40,863 nucleotides of DNA, from NCBI GenBank assembly GCA_910587795.1, contig CAJUNH010000013.1, positions 1 through 40,863 of the forward strand, in the 5' to 3' direction. The DNA comes from an uncultured Christensenellaceae bacterium (GTDB lineage: Bacteria > Bacillota > Clostridia > Christensenellales > CAG-314). Both the position numbers and the translations under genes were made by a program. This document shows, in pieces, positions 40,454-40,863 of the stretch; the first letter of the stretch is position 1, and each line of letters starts with the position of its first letter. The notes under the pieces were generated by a model that was given only the letters and a program-made list of their open reading frames with translations, had not been told where the DNA came from and made no database searches.

Positions 40454-40573
40454 GGTGGTCGCCTTGCAAGGCTTTTGCTTTTTAAGCGTTACAACAACTT
40501 TTACACTCTCGACCGTGTCGTTGTTTTCAATCGCTTTTGCAATTTCTTGCAAGGCTTTTTTGATGTCGTCCAT
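40439..40573 (-). CDS. Small protein of 44 residues, unknown
   Basis: Starts at ATG 40573 after AAAGGAGGTGAG, one of the best ribosome sites in the window. The product begins MDDIKKALQEIAKAIENNDT (an amphipathic helix), then a strand VESVKVVVTLKK and a Lys-rich tail. It is the first gene behind a consensus promoter with an inverted repeat. No family recognised. Confidence 0.68.
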   Translation of the reverse strand: MDDIKKALQEIAKAIENNDTVESVKVVVTLKKQKPCKATTKDDK

Positions 40574-40603
40574 GTTCTCACCTCCTTTATCTTTTGTAAT
40601 TAT

Positions 40604-40632
40604 ATTATATCACTACCCCGTGATATTGTCAA
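40604..40632 (-). promoter_or_regulatory. Promoter with built-in inverted repeat (operator)
   Basis: TTGACA (40632-40627), a 17-base spacer and TATAAT (40609-40604) on the minus strand. The spacer is filled by ATATCAC-N6-GTGATAT (40607-40626), a perfect 7-bp inverted repeat overlapping the -10 box. A dimer bound there would block polymerase. The small ribbon-helix-helix-like protein of the same operon is a natural candidate. Confidence 0.82.
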
Positions 40633-40705
40633 CTATTTATCACACATTTTTTAATAAATTTTAATATTTTTTATTACATTTTGCCCGCCTTCGTGCGCCA
40701 CGTTA

Positions 40706-40735
40706 TTGACAAGCGACGGCGGTTTTTTGTATAAT
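40706..40735 (+). promoter_or_regulatory. Promoter of the right-edge membrane-protein gene
   Basis: TTGACA (40706-40711), an 18-base spacer and TATAAT (40730-40735), 31 bases before the ATG. Divergent from the small-gene promoter. Confidence 0.85.
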
Positions 40736-40766
40736 AAAACCACTATAAACAAGGGAGTGTAAGTAT

Positions 40767-40863
40767 ATGAAGTGGTTTTATAATTTGCGTCGCCTGTATC
40801 GCAATATTATTGCGGGCGCGTTATGGGGCGCGTTACTGTTAGTTGCGGGTATCGCGGGCGGTA
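40767..40863 (+). CDS. Membrane protein, N-terminal part (cut by window edge)
   Basis: The ATG at 40767 follows AAGGGAGTG. The 32 visible codons encode a short basic stretch (KWFYNLRRLYRN) and the start of a hydrophobic helix (IIAGALWGALLLVAGIAGG). It has its own strong promoter and belongs to the GC-richer mobile segment. The family cannot be told from this fragment. Confidence 0.7.
   Translation, partial: MKWFYNLRRLYRNIIAGALWGALLLVAGIAGG

Larger units (their letters stand above)
38820..40863. mobile_element. Mobile-element segment (continues past the window)
   Basis: From about 38820 the sequence is GC-richer, codons shift (more CGC, GTC, TTT-GCG combinations), and the genes are a transposase and tiny regulatory-type proteins. 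Exact ends are not visible. A 17-20 base sequence, GGTTGAC-(AAC)-CCGCCGCCCG, occurs at 38854-38870 and again at 40357-40376 in the same orientation, either side of the transposase and two small genes. The gap 38653-38820 is AT-rich and has several GTCAAG words but no gene. Confidence 0.5.

Overview
The window reads as a chromosome segment of a low-GC Gram-positive bacterium (Bacillota, Clostridia-like). The signs are AT-rich intergenic DNA, strong purine-rich ribosome binding sites, TTGACA/TATAAT-type promoters, a CIRCE operator before groESL, a T-box before valS, a preQ1-type leader before queD, DivIVA and membrane CdaA homologues, a meso-diaminopimelate dehydrogenase and an Lsa-type ABC-F protein. 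An uncultured gut lineage is my guess; the sequence gives no species name.

Layout. 1-1480: minus-strand queD-queE-folE (folE cut by the window edge) behind a preQ1-I-like riboswitch and a leader terminator. 1760-2733: a DUF11-type protein whose second domain is interrupted by a stop and a frame change. 3222-5089: an ABC-F ribosome-protection gene behind a long attenuator-like leader with an 11-codon peptide. 5167-9102: a glycerophosphodiesterase and a 934-residue membrane-anchored protein of unknown function with Cys/His-rich repeats. 9103-9744: convergent gap with a long hairpin and three copies of a dispersed intergenic repeat. 9745-15371 (minus): two flavoproteins, an aspartokinase-like protein, a 44-residue membrane peptide and diadenylate cyclase CdaA. 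15725-16606: DAP dehydrogenase. 16695-19138 (minus): methyltransferase, dCMP deaminase and a Lys/Ala-rich membrane protein with a DUF2188-like tail, divergent from groES-groEL (19496-21609). 21927-27472 (minus): lgt (with an unusual C-terminal membrane extension), pncB, a DivIVA-like gene, a putative heavy-metal exporter and a YfcE-like phosphodiesterase, read from one strong promoter. 28072-28410: a lone MazF-like toxin. 28952-31937: valS with its T-box. 32358-36181: a lipoprotein/ATPase/permease ABC importer and a YkvI-like transporter. 36330-38652 (minus): hslO and an unknown membrane protein.

38820-40863 differs: GC-richer codon use, an rve-type transposase next to a perfect 24-bp palindrome, three very small genes (one a ribbon-helix-helix-like protein) behind a promoter with an inverted repeat between -35 and -10, and a truncated membrane protein at the right edge. 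It looks like part of a mobile element.

The most interesting points are the family of hairpin-forming intergenic repeats (at least seven copies, all in one orientation, with paired base changes in the stem), the Cys/His-rich repeat protein, the ABC-F attenuator, the Lgt extension and the compact control region of the mobile segment.
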